Under the pieces are notes generated by a model. It saw nothing but the letters and a program-made list of their open reading frames with translations, did not search any database and had not been told where the DNA came from. Shown here in pieces: positions 9,016-18,188 of a stretch of DNA of 64,000 bases; positions within the stretch are counted from its first letter, which is position 1, and each line of letters begins with the position of its first letter. The position numbers were made by a program, and so were the translations under genes. Origin of the DNA: Streptomyces sp. S4.7 (GTDB lineage Bacteria; Actinomycetota; Actinomycetes; Streptomycetales; Streptomycetaceae); the NCBI RefSeq assembly GCF_010384365.1, contig NZ_CP048397.1, positions 3,720,001 to 3,784,000 of the forward strand, given 5' to 3'.

Positions 9016-9131
9016 TTCACAAGCAAAAGTATGGCGCACGGCCCGACCGGATCTTCAAGGGGGGTCCCCTTCGAACATCCGACCGCGACCGCGCGCCGGA
9101 AAACGGTGCGCGAGGACCGCCCGGAGGCGCC

Positions 9132-10256
9132 TCAGATCGCCTTGGAGGCCTCGGGTCCCCGGCCCCGGGAGTCCTCCTCGATCTCCTTGCGGAACGATTC
9201 CGCCGTGTGCAGGAACAGGTCGTTCGCCTCGTACTCGCCGATCGTGACCCGCACCCCTTCGCCCGCGAACGGCCGGATCGTCACGCCCGCGCGCTCGCAC
9301 ACCGCCGCGAAGTCGGTCGTACGCTCCCCCAGCCGCAGCCACACGAAGTTGGCGTGCGTCTCGGGCACCGTCCACCCCTGGCCGCGCAGCGCGTCGTACA
9401 CCCGGGTGCGCTCACCGACCAGCGACCCCACCCGCCCCAGCAGCTCGTCCTCGGCGCGCAGCGAGGCGACCGCCGCGTCCTGCGCGATCTGGCTCACGCC
9501 GAAGGGCACCGCGGTCTTGCGCAGCGCGGCGGCCACCGGCTCGTGGGCGATCGCGAAGCCGACCCGCAGCCCCGCGAGGCCGTAGGCCTTGGAGAAGGTC
9601 CGCAGCACGGCCACATTGGGCCGCTCCCGGTAGATCTCGACGCCGTCGGGGACATCGGTGTCCCGGATGAACTCGCGGTACGCCTCGTCCAGGACCACCA
9701 GGACGTCGTCCGGCACCCGGTCGAGGAACCGCTCCAGCCCGGCCCGGCGCACAACGGTGCCGGTGGGGTTGTTCGGGTTGCAGACGAAGATCATCCGCGT
9801 CCGGTCGGTGATGGCGTCCGCCATCGCGTCGAGGTCGTGCACCTCGTCGGCGTCCAGCGGCACCTTCACCGACGCGGCGCCCGAGATCTGGGTGATGATC
9901 GGGTACGCCTCGAAGGACCGCCACGCGTAGATCACCTCGTCGCCGGGGCCCGAGGTGGCCTGGAGGAGCTGCTGGGCGACGCCCACGGAGCCCGTGCCGG
10001 TCGCGAGATGCGAGACCGGCACCCCGAAACGGTCGGCCAGTTCGTTCATCAGGCCGGTGCACGCCATGTCGGGGTAACGGTTGAACGCGCCGGCCGAGGC
10101 CAGCACCGTCTCCATCACGCCGGGCAGCGGCGGATAGGGGTTCTCGTTCGACGACAGCTTGTACGCGACGGGCCCGCCGGCAGCCGCCGGCCTGCCCGGC
10201 TTGTAGGTGGGAATGCCGTCCAGCTCGGCGCGCAGCTTCGGGCTCGTCTCGCTCAC
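9132..10256 (-). CDS. HisC-type aminotransferase (class I/II, PLP)
   Basis: This 374-residue fold-type I PLP enzyme is close to histidinol-phosphate and aromatic amino-acid aminotransferases. Visible landmarks are the N-terminal [13 protein letters not shown], the [13 protein letters not shown] motif that contacts the cofactor, and the PLP lysine in [15 protein letters not shown]. The GTG at 10256 is preferred because a GAGGAGG lies about 7 bases upstream and the earlier frame lacks conserved residues. It is not in a his operon, so a phenylalanine or aromatic role is as likely as histidine synthesis. It reads in the same direction as cydA, but the 233-bp gap with the Rex site argues for separate promoters. 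Confidence 0.9.
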   Translation of the reverse strand: MSETSPKLRAELDGIPTYKPGRPAAAGGPVAYKLSSNENPYPPLPGVMETVLASAGAFNRYPDMACTGLMNELADRFGVPVSHLATGTGSVGVAQQLLQATSGPGDEVIYAWRSFEAYPIITQISGAASVKVPLDADEVHDLDAMADAITDRTRMIFVCNPNNPTGTVVRRAGLERFLDRVPDDVLVVLDEAYREFIRDTDVPDGVEIYRERPNVAVLRTFSKAYGLAGLRVGFAIAHEPVAAALRKTAVPFGVSQIAQDAAVASLRAEDELLGRVGSLVGERTRVYDALRGQGWTVPETHANFVWLRLGERTTDFAAVCERAGVTIRPFAGEGVRVTIGEYEANDLFLHTAESFRKEIEEDSRGRGPEASKAI

Positions 10257-10670
10257 CGCGGGTCCTCCTCGGGCGTTCTGGGGGCGTGCACATCGTCGGC
10301 TCGCCTCATGCGGATGTACCAATACTGCTCACCTTAAGAGGATTGACGGGCGCTGCGAATACCGCCCGCGAGACCGGTCCCCGACTCCCCCCGGGGCCGG
10401 TCCCAGCAAGGGGAGCACTCGCGAACCCGGCGCGCGCCGGTGGCTCACTCCGTGGCGCGCATCCCCCGTGAGGGTGAGTTGAGACCTCTTCGAAACATCG
10501 GACACTCGCCAGGCCCATCCTGCTCAACGCTTGACAGACCACAACCGAATCGCTCAACGACCTTGATTTCCATGCCCATTGAGCTTTGTTGATCATGCAG
10601 AAACGTGACTCTTGGGGAGTGAATATGCGACCGGCCTTACCACCTTGATGCGCCCTACTATCGGCTCGCC
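10257..10670. other. 414-bp intergenic region between divergent genes
   Basis: This gap separates the aminotransferase from the LacI-type regulator and is more AT-rich towards its right half. A TTGACA hexamer at 10531-10536 could be a -35 element, but no good -10 follows at 17 bp. I see no RNA gene or credible small ORF. Confidence 0.4.
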
Positions 10671-11783
10671 ATGACACCAGCAGGGAAACACCAGGTGAGC
10701 CGGACGGACACATCCCGCCGGGGCAGCCGGCAAGGTCGGGCGGGCATCCGGGACGTGGCCGCCGCAGCCGGTGTCTCCATCACGACCGTGTCCGACGCGC
10801 TCAACGGCAAGGGACGGTTACCCGACGCCACACGCAGACATGTCCGTGAAGTCGCCGAGCGGCTGGGCTACCGCCCGTCCGCCGCGGCCCGAACCCTCCG
10901 TACGGGCAAGTCGGGTCTGATCGGCCTGACCGTGACCACGTACGGGGATGAACCTTTCACCTTCACCGAGTTCGCCTACTTCGCCGAGATGGCCCGGGCC
11001 GCGACCTCCGCGGCGCTCGCCCGCGGCTACGCCCTCGTCATCCTGCCCGCCACCTCCCGCCACGACGTCTGGTCGAACGTCGCACTCGACGGCACCGTCG
11101 TGATCGACCCCTCCGACCACGATCCGGTCGTCACCGAACTCGTACGCCAGGGCCTGCCCGTCGTCTCCGACGGCCGTCCGGCCGGCACGCTCCCCGTCAC
11201 CGCCTGGGTCGACAACGACCACGAGGCCGCCGTACTCGATCTGCTCGACCATCTCGCCGCCGCGGGCGCCCGCCGGATCGGGCTGCTCACGGGGACCACC
11301 ACCGACACCTACACCCGGCTCTCCACCACCGCCTACCTGCGCTGGTGCGAGCGCGTCGGACAGGATCCGGTGTACGAGTCCTACCCCGCGCACGACCCCT
11401 GCGCCGGGGCCGTGGCCGCCGACCGGCTGCTCGCCCGGCCCGACCGCCCCGACGCGGTGTACGGGCTCTTCGATCCCAACGGCACCGATCTGCTCGCCGC
11501 CGCGCGGCGGTACGGCCTGCGGGTGCCCGAGGACCTGCTGCTCGTCTGCTGCAGCGAGTCCACCGTGTACGCGACCACCGAGCCGCCCATCACGACGCTC
11601 TCGCTCAAGCCGCGCCGTATCGGCACCGCCGTCGTACAGCTCCTCATCGACGCCATCGAGGGGATCGACACCGGGCGGCCGGTCGAGCAGGTGATACCCA
11701 CGGAGCTGATCGTCCGGACCTCGTCCCAACGGCGCCCGCCCCGCACCACGGTCAGCGCTCCGAGGTCTCCGGCGAGAGACTGA
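10671..11783 (+). CDS. LacI-family transcriptional regulator with a TTA codon
   Basis: This is a 370-residue LacI/GalR repressor. A helix-turn-helix (GIRDVAAAAGVSITTVSDALNGKG, about residues 25-48) with the hinge helix LGYRPSAAARTLRTG leads into a periplasmic-binding-protein-like sensor domain. Codon 50 (10818-10820, GKGR-Leu-PDA) is TTA, the codon read only by the bldA tRNA in Streptomyces, so its translation probably depends on developmental stage. It resembles the S. coelicolor gene annotated rstP at this locus (recalled synteny, not searched). The ATG at 10671 lacks a clear ribosome site. The in-frame GTG at 10695, with AGGGA about 9 bases upstream, is a possible alternative. The ligand is unknown. 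Confidence 0.88.
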   Translation: MTPAGKHQVSRTDTSRRGSRQGRAGIRDVAAAAGVSITTVSDALNGKGRLPDATRRHVREVAERLGYRPSAAARTLRTGKSGLIGLTVTTYGDEPFTFTEFAYFAEMARAATSAALARGYALVILPATSRHDVWSNVALDGTVVIDPSDHDPVVTELVRQGLPVVSDGRPAGTLPVTAWVDNDHEAAVLDLLDHLAAAGARRIGLLTGTTTDTYTRLSTTAYLRWCERVGQDPVYESYPAHDPCAGAVAADRLLARPDRPDAVYGLFDPNGTDLLAAARRYGLRVPEDLLLVCCSESTVYATTEPPITTLSLKPRRIGTAVVQLLIDAIEGIDTGRPVEQVIPTELIVRTSSQRRPPRTTVSAPRSPARD

Positions 11784-12076
11784 CGCGGGCGGGCCGGGAA
11801 CGCGGCCGGGGACGGACCGGAGACGGTCCGCGGACGAACCTGGTACGTACCGGGGACAGGACGCAGATCGCACAATTCGGGGCGATCCTCGTGAAAACAT
11901 CCGGTGAAACGTGAGTGGAATCGGATTGACCACCCCTGGTGCGTCACACAGGGGTGGCTGCATTCCTATGATGGGCGCACGACACCGCGGACCCTCCCCT
12001 CCCTCCGGTGGGGATGTCCCGCCCGACCAGGCGGGCCCGAAAGGTGTACGGAGGCGCGACGTTGGTGGAGGGGTCG

Positions 12077-13468
12077 ATGACTCAGGGGGCCGGGGCCGGT
12101 CAGGGACCCGTGGTACGGACAGCGACGTTGCGCGATTTCCGGGTGCCGCCGTACACGCAGGTTCCCGTGCGGCCGGGGGAGCCCGGGGACCCCACGGCGT
12201 CCAAAGTGTCCGAGACGCCCGCAGAACGGCCCGTCGCCGGGCAGCCCGGCGCTCCGGGGAGCCTCGGTGTCCTGCCCCGTACGGATCCGCGGGGCATCTC
12301 GCTCACCGGGCCGGTCGGGCGACCCGCCGCGGCGCCGGCTCCCGCTCCGGCACCCGCCGCGACTCCCGCGGCCACGAGGGTCTCTGACGCCCCGTCGCAC
12401 CCCGATCCGCGCAGCTTCGTCGGTACGGTGGCCGCCGCGCCGCCGACGCCCGCCCCAACGTCGGCGCCGGGCGCGCCCGCCGCCGACGCGACCCCCTCCG
12501 TCCACCCCGGCAACGCGGTCCCGCGCGACGAGACCCCCGAGGGCTACACCCCCACCGAACGCGATCTCCCGGTCATCAAGCGCGTCGAGAACGCCCAGGT
12601 GCGCGCCGCGCCGGCCGAGAGCCCCGCCGACGCGGACGGCCTCGGCCCGCTCTTCGTCGTCGGCGACGTCCACGGCTATCTCGACGAACTCGTCGCCGCC
12701 CTCACCGAACAGGGCCTCATCGACCACGAGGGCAGCTGGGCGGCGGGCAACACCCGACTCTGGTTCCTCGGCGACTTCACCGACCGGGGACCGGACGGCG
12801 TCGGCGTCATCGACCTCGTCATGCGGCTCTCCGCCGAGGCGGCGGCCGCCGGCGGCTACTGCAAGGCCCTGATGGGCAATCACGAGCTGCTGCTGCTCGG
12901 CGCCAAGCGGTTCGCCGACACCCCCGTCAACTCCGGGGCCGGCACCGCCACCTTCCAGGCCGCCTGGCTGCTCAACGGCGGTCAGAAGACGGACATGGAG
13001 CGCCTCCAGGACGTGCACCTCCAGTGGATGTCGCGGCTCGACGCCCTCGTCGAGGAGGACGGGCATCTGCTGATGCACTCCGACACGACCGCGTATCTCG
13101 ACTACGGCACCACCATCGACGACGTCAACGACAACATCCGCGCCATCCTCACCCGCAACGACGCGGACGAGTGCTGGGACATCTTCCGCAAGCTCACCAA
13201 GCGCTTCGCGTTCCGCGACGACGGCGGCCCGGACGCCGCCCGGGAGCTGATGGCCGCGTACGGCGGTGGGCGCATCGTCCACGGTCACAGCCCCATCCCG
13301 TATCTGCTCGGTGAGGTCGGCACCGAGGACGCCTCGGACGGCGACGAGAACGCCGGTCCCGTCGTCGACGGGCCGCACGTGTACGCGGACGGTCTCGCCA
13401 TCGCCATGGACGGCGGAGTGACCATGGCCGGAAAGCTTCTGGTCGTACGGCTCCCGTTGCATAACTGA
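12077..13468 (+). CDS. Metallophosphoesterase (calcineurin-like, PPP type)
   Basis: This 463-residue protein has a Pro/Ala-rich, probably disordered first 180 residues and a C-terminal metallophosphoesterase domain. The metal-binding motifs are all present in order: GDVHGY, GDFTDRGPDG, GNHE, and HGHSPIPYL. That set matches Ser/Thr phosphatases of the PPP family and diadenosine tetraphosphatases, so it may dephosphorylate proteins or nucleotides. The ATG at 12077 is preceded by GGAGGGG about 5 bases away. It stands alone, with 293 bp upstream that show no clear element and a 153-bp gap downstream. Confidence 0.88.
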   Translation: MTQGAGAGQGPVVRTATLRDFRVPPYTQVPVRPGEPGDPTASKVSETPAERPVAGQPGAPGSLGVLPRTDPRGISLTGPVGRPAAAPAPAPAPAATPAATRVSDAPSHPDPRSFVGTVAAAPPTPAPTSAPGAPAADATPSVHPGNAVPRDETPEGYTPTERDLPVIKRVENAQVRAAPAESPADADGLGPLFVVGDVHGYLDELVAALTEQGLIDHEGSWAAGNTRLWFLGDFTDRGPDGVGVIDLVMRLSAEAAAAGGYCKALMGNHELLLLGAKRFADTPVNSGAGTATFQAAWLLNGGQKTDMERLQDVHLQWMSRLDALVEEDGHLLMHSDTTAYLDYGTTIDDVNDNIRAILTRNDADECWDIFRKLTKRFAFRDDGGPDAARELMAAYGGGRIVHGHSPIPYLLGEVGTEDASDGDENAGPVVDGPHVYADGLAIAMDGGVTMAGKLLVVRLPLHN

Positions 13469-13621
13469 ACAGAGTGGGGTCGGGCGATTTCGGTGAACCC
13501 CCTGTCACCGGGTGCCGTAACCGCTCTACCATCGGCTTATCCGTAGCAGGCTCTCCTCCGTTTTCGCCAACCGCCCGTTCTCAACGGGCAATCCGGCTCT
13601 ACGGAGCATCGGGGGACGCAC

Positions 13622-14434
13622 ATGAACAGCGCTCCGCATCTGCTGAACGAGGATCGCGCCGATTTCGAGCGGATTCTCGACGAGACGCTGCGCCACGCGC
13701 ACGACCGTCCGGATCTGGCCGATGTGGGGCAGCGGCTCAATACCGAACAACTGCGCACGATGGCTCTCAACGCGACGTCTCTGATAACCGCCGCCGCCGC
13801 GACGGAGTACGAGCACTACGCGAAGATCCGGGAGGAGTTCCGGGCCCCGGCGACCTCGCCGGTGGGCAACTCCGTACTGGCTCCGGCGATGCACGGGGCC
13901 ACCGAGACCGGCGCGGGTCTCGCCGCCGTCGTCGCCGTCCTGGTGCCGGTCCTCGCGGGCGCGGCTGCCGTCGTCTTCCTGCTCGTCGGGTACGCGCTGA
14001 GAATGCTCAGCCCGGTGCCGGGCTTCTCCGACACGCTGCTGACCGTCGGCTGGTTCTTCTCCGCCGTCACGGCCCTCGGCCTGGCGGTCGCCGCGGCAGG
14101 GCTGCTGATCACCGCGCTGCGCAACGCCTCGACGCAGGTCCCGGCCGGCGACAGGGACGGCTCCTGGCCCGACGACTTGTCACGGGCCCGCGAGGAGTGG
14201 CGCGTCGCCGTACTGGAACGAGGCATCCTGCCGTTCCTGCGCGAGGCCCTGGCCGCGCCCGGCGTGGAGCCGGCGCCGAAGGTCCGCCCGGCACAGCATC
14301 TGCCGAAGATGGGCTACAGCCGCCCGAACTTCTCCAGCCCGGACGACGGCGCCACGGCCGGCCAGCGTCCGACGTACTCCAGCCCGGACTTCTCCAGCCC
14401 CGACTTCGGCGGTCCCGAGCACAAGCCCGAGTGA
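13622..14434 (+). CDS. Membrane protein of unknown function, two helices
   Basis: I do not recognise a named family. The 270-residue product has a charged N-terminal region (about 1-95), two long hydrophobic segments (about 98-126 and 139-165), and a cytoplasmic-looking tail ending in a short repeat (SSPDFSSPDF). A GGGGGAC sequence about 5 bases before the ATG at 13622 serves as a ribosome site. The tail repeats and GC-rich third positions support real coding. It ends in a bidirectional hairpin shared with the convergent gene. Confidence 0.8.
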   Translation: MNSAPHLLNEDRADFERILDETLRHAHDRPDLADVGQRLNTEQLRTMALNATSLITAAAATEYEHYAKIREEFRAPATSPVGNSVLAPAMHGATETGAGLAAVVAVLVPVLAGAAAVVFLLVGYALRMLSPVPGFSDTLLTVGWFFSAVTALGLAVAAAGLLITALRNASTQVPAGDRDGSWPDDLSRAREEWRVAVLERGILPFLREALAAPGVEPAPKVRPAQHLPKMGYSRPNFSSPDDGATAGQRPTYSSPDFSSPDFGGPEHKPE

Positions 14435-14467
14435 GCCCCGCGGGTGGGTCTTCACCCTGCGGGGCTC
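14433..14467. terminator. Bidirectional hairpin terminator
   Basis: GAGCCCCGCGGGTG pairs with CACCCTGCGGGGCTC across a 6-base loop with one bulge. It overlaps the stop of the rightward gene and lies 15 bp before the end of the leftward gene. Confidence 0.75.
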
Positions 14468-14482
14468 GATACGGCGGGCGGG

Positions 14483-15130
14483 TCAGCGGGTCGCGAGGCT
14501 GCGGCGTTCGAGGACGGCGGCCACGGCGTACGCGCCGCCGCCTGCGACGGTGAGGACCCAGTAGAGACCGGGGGTGTCGAGGAAGAGCGCCGCGGTGGAG
14601 GTCAGGGCGAGCCAGCAACCGAGCCCGTAGTGAAGAGAGTTGCGGCGTGCGGCGCCCTCGGCGAGATAGAGCAGGCCGACGACCAGGCCGGAGCCGGTGG
14701 GCCAGAGCGTGGACTGCAGGTCCGGCATGTCGAGACTGTTCGTCAGGCCGGTGATGGCGAGGAACAGGGCGGCGAAGGCGACCACCCAGGCCGCGCCGAG
14801 CAGTTTGCCGGTGCGGATGTCGTCGGGGTCGGTCGCGGCACGCTGTGCGCGTCCGGCGGCGACGGTCGCGCTGACGGTGCCGGCCGCGAGCCCGATTCCC
14901 AGGAGCGTCATGGGCAGCCACCCGGGCAGGTCGAGCAGGGGGGCGGCGCCCTGGGAGACCGCGGCGGCGCCGTGTCCGAGCAGATAGGCCAGTCCGAAGC
15001 TGACATAGGTGGCGCGGTTGTCGACCTCGCTCGTACGGCCCGTCGGACGGCCCGTCGGAGCGACGGGGGCGGGGGTGGGGGTGGGGGCGGGGGTGTGGGC
15101 GGCCTGTGAGGCGAGGGTGGCGACGGACAT
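14483..15130 (-). CDS. Hypothetical polytopic membrane protein
   Basis: This 215-residue protein has a Pro/Thr-rich N-terminus (about residues 1-40) followed by six to seven hydrophobic segments. The ATG at 15130 is chosen because GGAGG lies about 9 bases upstream, and the longer open frame would run through the neighbouring regulator. No conserved catalytic or transport motif is visible to me. It lies 89 bp downstream of the frameshifted TetR gene on the same strand, so it may be the last gene of that unit. Confidence 0.8.
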   Translation of the reverse strand: MSVATLASQAAHTPAPTPTPAPVAPTGRPTGRTSEVDNRATYVSFGLAYLLGHGAAAVSQGAAPLLDLPGWLPMTLLGIGLAAGTVSATVAAGRAQRAATDPDDIRTGKLLGAAWVVAFAALFLAITGLTNSLDMPDLQSTLWPTGSGLVVGLLYLAEGAARRNSLHYGLGCWLALTSTAALFLDTPGLYWVLTVAGGGAYAVAAVLERRSLATR

Positions 15131-15219
15131 GGCGGAAACCTCCGGGTGTCGGGGCGCGGAAGCCCTGTCGGGCGGCGCGTGCAGGTGCTGAATACGGGGG
15201 AGTTCGGGTCCGGCCGGGC

Positions 15220-15914
15220 TCAGACCGGGCCGAGGCGCGACAGCGAGGCCGCAAAGTGCCGCACCAGATCGGCGGGCCGGGGGAAGGCGTGGGAGACGGT
15301 GCGCTGGTGAGCGAGTCCGTGCAGACCGAGCCAGAGCGCGACCGCGTCGGCGCAGGGGTCGGTGCTGGTGGAGCGGCCGGCGGTGACGCAGTCGCCGAGG
15401 ACGCCGGTGAGGACGCGCAGGGCTTGTGCGCCGAGGGAGGCCGGGCCGGGGCCGGGGGCGCGTCGCCGGTGGTCCTGCTGCCCGTCGTCCCGTCGTCGGC
15501 GGTTCCGCCGTCGGTGGTGGCGGGTTTCGCGAGCTCACCGAACATGGCGCGGTAGCGCTCGGGGTGGGCGGCGGCGAAGTCGAGATAGGCGTGGCAGGCG
15601 GCGTACGGGCGCTGTTCGGCGTCGTCGCCTGCCGCGTCCACGGCGGTCCGGAGCCGGAAGGCCAGTTCGGCGAAGGCTTCGCGGACGACGGCGAGCAGGA
15701 TGGCCGGGCGGCCGGGGAAGTGCGGGTAGATCGAGAGGGTGGCTATCCCGGCCTTCCGGGCCACGGCGCGCAGGGTGACGGCCCGTTCGTCGCCGTGGTC
15801 GAGCAGGTCGGTCGCGGCGGCCAGGATGTCGGCCCGCAGGTGGCCGCCCTCGCCCCGGCGGTTCCTCGGACGGAGGGTGCGGCGGGGAGCGGGCGCGTCG
15901 GCGGCGAGTGCCAC
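15220..15914 (-). pseudogene. TetR-family regulator with apparent frameshift
   Basis: The N-terminal part (GTG at 15914 to about 15450) reads as a TetR helix-turn-helix (TLRAVARKAGIATLSIYPHFP) and continues to HPERYRAMFGEL. The C-terminal part, matching the intact paralogue at 17075 (DAVALWLGLHGLAHQR), is in a different frame that ends at a TGA at 15220-15222. The span is 695 bp, not a multiple of three, so one base appears missing, probably within the C/G-rich run near 15445-15465. Without the shift the first frame would run 601 codons without a stop into the next gene. It starts 4 bp after the oxidoreductase stop. A sequencing error in the GC run is possible. Confidence 0.75.
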
Positions 15915-15918
15915 GGCG

Positions 15919-16965
15919 TCACGTTCCGGGGACGATGACGACCTTGCCGAGGACGGTGCGGGACTCGGCGAGTGCCAGCGCCGACGCGGCGTCGGTCAGC
16001 GGAATCTCCGCGGCGATCTGCGGGACGAGGGAGCCGTCGGCCACCAGTCGCAGCACCTGGGTGAGGTCCTCGTTCAGCCGGCGCTGCCAGGAGGCCCGGC
16101 AGCGCTTACCCGCCCAGTAGTTGTAGAAGTGGGCGCTCCTGCCGTTGGGGAGGGAGTTCCAGGCCGCCAGGCGGGCGAACAGCTTGAGCACCGGCAGCTG
16201 TGAGTTGCCTTCCTCGTCCTTCGTGGCCGCGGTGCCGTAGGAGACCAGCGTTCCGCCACGGCGCAGCAGCCGCCACGACTGCTCCAGCGCGTCGCCGCCG
16301 ACGTGGTCGAAGACCGCGTCCACGCCGTCCGGGGCGATCTCCCGGATCCGGGCGTACATGCCGGGGTCGCGGTAGTCGACGGGGCTCGCGCCCAGTTCAC
16401 GCACGGTGGCGTGGTGGCGGGGGGACGCCGTGCCGATCACCGTGATCCCGGCGTGCCGGGCCAGTTGTACGAGTGTGGAACCGACGCCGCCGTTGGCGCC
16501 GAGCACCACGATGATGCCGCCGGAGCGGACCTTGGCGATCCGGTGCAGCATCTGCCAGGCGGTGATCCCGTTGACGAGGACGGTCTCCGCGGCGGCCGCG
16601 TCCACGTCGTCCGGCACGGGCATCAGGTCCGCTGCGTCGATCAGCAGGTGGCTGGCCCACGCGCCGGTCTTGGTGACGGCGGCGAACCGGCGTCCGGTGA
16701 GCCCGGTGTCCACACCGGGGCCGGTGGCGGTGACGGTACCCACGACGTCGTAGCCGGGGACGAAGGGGAACGGCGGCTGGTCGTAGTACTTGCCTCGGCG
16801 CATCTGCTGCTCGGCGAACGCGACCCCGGTCGCTTCCATCCGCAGTACGACCTGGCCCGCGGCCGGCGCCGGGAGATCACGGGTCCGGACCTCCAGGCCG
16901 TCCGGCTCGACTGTGCCGGGCAGGACGATCTCGGTGGCGCTCACGGTGACGGTGCTGGTGGTCAT
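15919..16965 (-). CDS. Zinc-independent medium-chain quinone/alcohol oxidoreductase (MDR)
   Basis: This 348-residue NADPH-dependent oxidoreductase has an N-terminal GroES-like domain (VPGYDVVGTVTATG, about residues 67-80) and a Rossmann domain with VVLGANGGVGSTLVQLAR. No structural zinc cysteine cluster is visible, which fits the quinone oxidoreductase-type branch. The ATG at 16965 has AAGGGA 6-7 bases upstream. It lies between two paralogous TetR genes: one is 4 bp downstream on the same strand, the other starts 109 bp away divergently. It is probably induced by a small molecule that releases a TetR repressor. Confidence 0.9.
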   Translation of the reverse strand: MTTSTVTVSATEIVLPGTVEPDGLEVRTRDLPAPAAGQVVLRMEATGVAFAEQQMRRGKYYDQPPFPFVPGYDVVGTVTATGPGVDTGLTGRRFAAVTKTGAWASHLLIDAADLMPVPDDVDAAAAETVLVNGITAWQMLHRIAKVRSGGIIVVLGANGGVGSTLVQLARHAGITVIGTASPRHHATVRELGASPVDYRDPGMYARIREIAPDGVDAVFDHVGGDALEQSWRLLRRGGTLVSYGTAATKDEEGNSQLPVLKLFARLAAWNSLPNGRSAHFYNYWAGKRCRASWQRRLNEDLTQVLRLVADGSLVPQIAAEIPLTDAASALALAESRTVLGKVVIVPGT

Positions 16966-16995
16966 GGGATTCCCTTCAATGCTGCACTCGTTAGC

Positions 16996-17068
16996 TTACG
17001 GATGTAACTGTACGAGCGCAAGTCTCGGTTCGCACGGGGATACAGCCATAACCTTCACGGCGTAAGGT
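16996..17068. promoter_or_regulatory. Candidate TetR operators between oxidoreductase and TetR genes
   Basis: Two inverted repeats lie in the 109-bp divergent region. TTAC-GGAT-GTAA is at 16996-17007 and ACCTT-N8-AAGGT is at 17051-17068. Read on one strand or the other, both contain CTTACG, which suggests binding by the same regulator. This is a pattern only. Confidence 0.4.
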
Positions 17069-17074
17069 GACACC

Positions 17075-17731
17075 ATGGACAGCACCGGAACAGCGGCCTC
17101 GGCCGCACCGAAACAGGGCCGCGCGCGCAACCGTCGCGGCGAGGGCGGGCGCCTGCGGGAGGACATCATCGCCGCCGCGGTGGAACTCCTCGACGAGGCG
17201 GGCGACGAACACGCCATCACACTGCGCTCGGTCGCCCGCCGGGTCGGAATCGCCGCCCCGTCGATCTACCGGCACTTCCCCGACCAGCCGGCCATCATGC
17301 TCGCCGTCGTACAGGGGGAGTTCGCCGGGCTGCGGAACAGCCTGCTCTCCTCGGTGGAGAAGGCCGGGGACGACCCCCGGCGACGGATGTACGCCGTCTG
17401 CGAGGCGTATCTGGAGTTCGCCCGGATCCACCCCGAGCGCTACCGCACGATGTTCGGCGGGCTCTGGATGCCGGATTTGGACGACAGTTCACTGACCAAG
17501 GAGGATCTGGCCTCGCTCGGAGACGAGAGCATGCGGATCCTCGTCGACACCCTCGGCGAGTGCGCCGCCGCGGGGCAGTCCACCAGCACCGACCCGTCCA
17601 GCGACGCGGTCGCGCTCTGGCTGGGCCTGCACGGACTCGCCCACCAGCGAGCGGTGGCCGAGTCCTTCCCCTGGCCCCCGGACATCGCCGACCGCATCAT
17701 CACCACCCTCGCCCGCCTGAAGGCCACCTGA
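17075..17731 (+). CDS. TetR-family transcriptional regulator
   Basis: This is an intact 218-residue TetR regulator. The helix-turn-helix spans about residues 44-68 (ITLRSVARRVGIAAPSIYRHFPDQP), and the C-terminal ligand domain contains DAVALWLGLHGLAHQRAV. It is a close paralogue of the frameshifted gene at 15220-15914, sharing the RNRRGEGG arm and the HPERYRxMFG segment. The two flank one oxidoreductase gene. The ATG at 17075 follows a GTAAGGTGA sequence, which is both a ribosome site and part of a candidate operator, so autoregulation is likely. Confidence 0.92.
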   Translation: MDSTGTAASAAPKQGRARNRRGEGGRLREDIIAAAVELLDEAGDEHAITLRSVARRVGIAAPSIYRHFPDQPAIMLAVVQGEFAGLRNSLLSSVEKAGDDPRRRMYAVCEAYLEFARIHPERYRTMFGGLWMPDLDDSSLTKEDLASLGDESMRILVDTLGECAAAGQSTSTDPSSDAVALWLGLHGLAHQRAVAESFPWPPDIADRIITTLARLKAT

Positions 17732-17926
17732 GCCCATCCAGGGGCCCAGTTCGTGGGTTGGGCCCGGGGTTGGGTCTCGGGGCCCATGCCGGTGGGTGCC
17801 GCCTCTTCGTATGTTTCTCATGTCGCCAGCGGGACCGGCCAGGAGGAAGCCGGAAACGCGGGGCGACACCAAGGACTCGTACGAGTCGGCCGGTCACCGG
17901 CCGGCCGACACATAAGGGGAAAGCTC

Positions 17927-18160
17927 ATGTCGAACGTCACGCTGAAGGCCGCCACCAACGCCAAGCTCTACGTCGGCACCTGGGCCAACACCGCCGTCAC
18001 CGCGATGAAGCGCCGCAGCGACAAGGGCCAGGGCGCCGTCGAGTACGTCGGCGTCATCGTCCTCGTCGCCCTGATCATCGCCGCCATCGTCGGCTCCGGT
18101 GTCGCGGACGAGATCGCCGGCGGTCTGACCGACAAGGTCGGCGAGATCCTCGGCGGCTGA
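17927..18160 (+). CDS. Flp-type (type IVb) prepilin-like small protein
   Basis: This 77-residue protein has a short basic leader, then KGQGAVEYVGVIVLVALIIAA. Cleavage after the Gly at about position 36 would leave a mature N-terminus QGAVEY with Glu at +5 and Tyr at +6, as in Flp/Tad pilins, followed by one hydrophobic helix. No prepilin peptidase, TadA ATPase or other Tad gene is in the window. AAGGGGAAAG precedes the ATG at 17927 by 3-4 bases. It is 195 bp from the TetR stop and ends in a strong hairpin, so it is probably monocistronic. Its function could be as a pilin or simply as a small exported membrane peptide. Confidence 0.8.
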   Translation: MSNVTLKAATNAKLYVGTWANTAVTAMKRRSDKGQGAVEYVGVIVLVALIIAAIVGSGVADEIAGGLTDKVGEILGG

Positions 18161-18188
18161 TCACCCACAGATCACACACACCCCCATC

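Noticed and set aside
10257..10670. Short ORFs in the gap upstream of the LacI regulator
   Set aside because: They lack ribosome sites, third-position GC bias and recognisable sequence.
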